Positions 62,930 to 64,000 of a stretch of 64,000 bases of DNA are shown piece after piece (the first letter of the stretch is position 1; every line of letters starts with the position of its first letter). A model generated the notes under the pieces. It was given only the letters and a program-made list of their open reading frames with translations. It searched no databases and was not told the origin of the DNA. The translations under genes and the position numbers were made by a program. Origin of the DNA: Candidatus Hydrogenedentota bacterium (GTDB lineage Bacteria > Hydrogenedentota > Hydrogenedentia > Hydrogenedentales > JAEUWI01); the NCBI GenBank assembly GCA_016182605.1, contig JACPGE010000062.1:1-64000 (forward strand). Reading direction: 5' to 3'.

Positions 62930-64000
62930 TTGCTGCGTTTGTTTCCTCATTTTTCATTTCCTCTTGCGCTGATTCTGGGGGTGTGCGCTCCGCTGGCCTT
63001 TGGAGATGCCGATCTTCTTGTGGCCAAAGGTATCGGCGGTACGGCAATCGATATTGGCAATGACGTGGCAGTGGACGCCAGTGGCAATGTCTTCGTCGCC
63101 GGAAACTTCCGCGGAACGGCCGATTTTGACCCCAGTGGCGCCACCGTTGCCCTGACCAGCGGCGGTGAAGACGACGCCTTTGTGGCCAAGTACACCAGTG
63201 CCGGAGCACTGCTTTGGGCGAAGCATTTCTCCGGATACGATATAGACCGTGCCGACGGCCTGGGGCTCGACGGCGCGGGCAACGTCTATGTCGCCGGCAA
63301 CTTCTGGGACGTCGCCGATTTTGACCCCACGGCGGGTGTCGACGAACGCACTGCCGCGGGCTTGGACGATATCTTCGTCGTGAAGCTGGACTCCGATGGC
63401 AACGTGCTGTGGGTGCGTACCGCCGGTGGAGCGGAATACGAGAGCCTCTTTGCGCTCTATGTGGACAGCGCGGGAAACGTCTATGGCACGGGGCGCTATA
63501 CGGGAACCACCGATCTGGACCCCAGCGGGGCCACGGCCTCCATTACCGCCGCCGGCGCCAGTTTCGTCTCCGACACCTTCATCTTCAAGTGGAACTCCAG
63601 TGGAGACTTTGTCTGGGCAAAGTCGGTTGGGGGCGTGTCCGACGACGAAGGATACGGTATTCACGCAGACAGCAGTGAAAACGTGTACATCACGGGTTTT
63701 TTTCAGTCCACAGCCGATTTCGATCCCGGCGCATCGGCGCTGAATCTAACTGCCGTTGCCGGGCACGATGTGTTTGCGCTCAAATTGGATGCATCGGGTG
63801 CGCTCGTCTGGGCCGGCGCCTTCGGCGGCAGTAGCGTGGACGACGGACAGACCATATATGCCACGGACGATGGCCGGGTTTTCGTCGCGGGCGATTTCCG
63901 CACCACGGTGGACTTCGATCCAGGCGCCGGAGTCTTCAACCTTGCGAGTTTCGGGGCTTCCGACGCCTTTCTGGTGGAACTCGGGAGTGGCGGCGCTTTC
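62930..64000 (+). CDS. SBBP-repeat beta-propeller protein, 5' part
   Basis: At least 357 codons, running off the end of the window, so no stop is seen. TTG at 62930 is the start: GGGAGGG (62916-62922) lies 7 nt upstream, and a signal peptide follows (LRLFPHFSFPLALILGVCAPLAF). Five repeats of about 65 residues each contain (A/T/V)DFDP motifs and Asn-Val-Tyr/Phe strands such as DASGNVFVAGNFRGTADFDP. They build a beta-propeller. The protein is probably secreted or surface-bound. Its function cannot be told without the rest. Confidence 0.8.
   Translation, partial: MLRLFPHFSFPLALILGVCAPLAFGDADLLVAKGIGGTAIDIGNDVAVDASGNVFVAGNFRGTADFDPSGATVALTSGGEDDAFVAKYTSAGALLWAKHFSGYDIDRADGLGLDGAGNVYVAGNFWDVADFDPTAGVDERTAAGLDDIFVVKLDSDGNVLWVRTAGGAEYESLFALYVDSAGNVYGTGRYTGTTDLDPSGATASITAAGASFVSDTFIFKWNSSGDFVWAKSVGGVSDDEGYGIHADSSENVYITGFFQSTADFDPGASALNLTAVAGHDVFALKLDASGALVWAGAFGGSSVDDGQTIYATDDGRVFVAGDFRTTVDFDPGAGVFNLASFGASDAFLVELGSGGAF

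Overview
The window is GC-rich chromosomal DNA from a Gram-negative bacterium. Outer-membrane and envelope hallmarks include an RND pump, lipoproteins, an MsbA-like exporter and a probable beta-barrel. The lineage is inferred, not shown. A pseudopilin of the DUF1559 type, a planctomycete-type cytochrome c lipoprotein, type III glutamine synthetase, GH92/GH43/pectate-lyase-like enzymes and SBBP-repeat proteins together suggest a PVC-like or Hydrogenedentota-like bacterium with a polysaccharide-degrading life style. No phage, integrase, complete IS element, CRISPR array or rRNA was seen.

Layout. 1-662: no gene, a copy of a dispersed repeat, then a sigma-54 promoter for type III glutamine synthetase (663-2843). 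2993-8194: a same-strand run of PPK2 kinase, Old Yellow Enzyme, DUF454 protein, lipoprotein, GNAT and MFS exporter. 8345-25006: mixed metabolic and envelope genes (pectate-lyase-like protein, HAD phosphatase, permease, MsrB, cytochrome c, penicillin acylase family, SDR, GH92 mannosidase, transaldolase, NDH-2, Dps and a Fur-family regulator). 24991-31298: orphan RND pump, AmmeMemoRadiSam radical SAM enzyme, ferredoxin, small unknown protein and GH43-like enzyme. 31299-32031: repeat-rich intergenic DNA ending in tRNA-Arg(CCT). 32217-37673: MsbA-like ABC exporter, sigma-54-preceded pseudopilin, sugar isomerase with an RBS-occluding hairpin, a 46-aa membrane protein and soluble transhydrogenase. 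37787-41306: a three-gene translationally coupled unit of two paralogous membrane-anchored periplasmic-binding proteins and a histidine-kinase-like ATPase. 41442-47350: methylcitrate cycle (prpD; prpC-prpB) plus a CREST-type membrane hydrolase and an aminotransferase. 47555-48529: response regulator with a ruined GGDEF motif. 48836-56085: a 2000-aa dimodular NRPS (A-T-C-A-T-TE) followed 2 nt later by a GT87/DUF2029-like membrane protein. 56098-57063: DUF1559 pseudopilin. 57182-61581: PhoU, PstB, PhoR and PhoB, with matching 11-bp-period direct repeats (candidate Pho boxes) upstream of pstB and of phoB. 61852-64000: an outer-membrane-like protein and the 5' part of an SBBP beta-propeller protein.

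How it fits together. Two regulatory circuits can be read from DNA alone. The first is nitrogen/pilus control by sigma-54: two independent GG-N10-GC promoters, before glnN and before a pseudopilin. The second is phosphate control: PhoB/PhoR with CTAACGC-N4-CTAAC repeats. Propionyl-CoA is probably oxidised by the methylcitrate cycle. The most unusual loci are the tandem-binding-protein/kinase sensory unit, the compact dipeptide NRPS with its coupled GT87-like gene, and a dispersed repeat family present in at least three copies.
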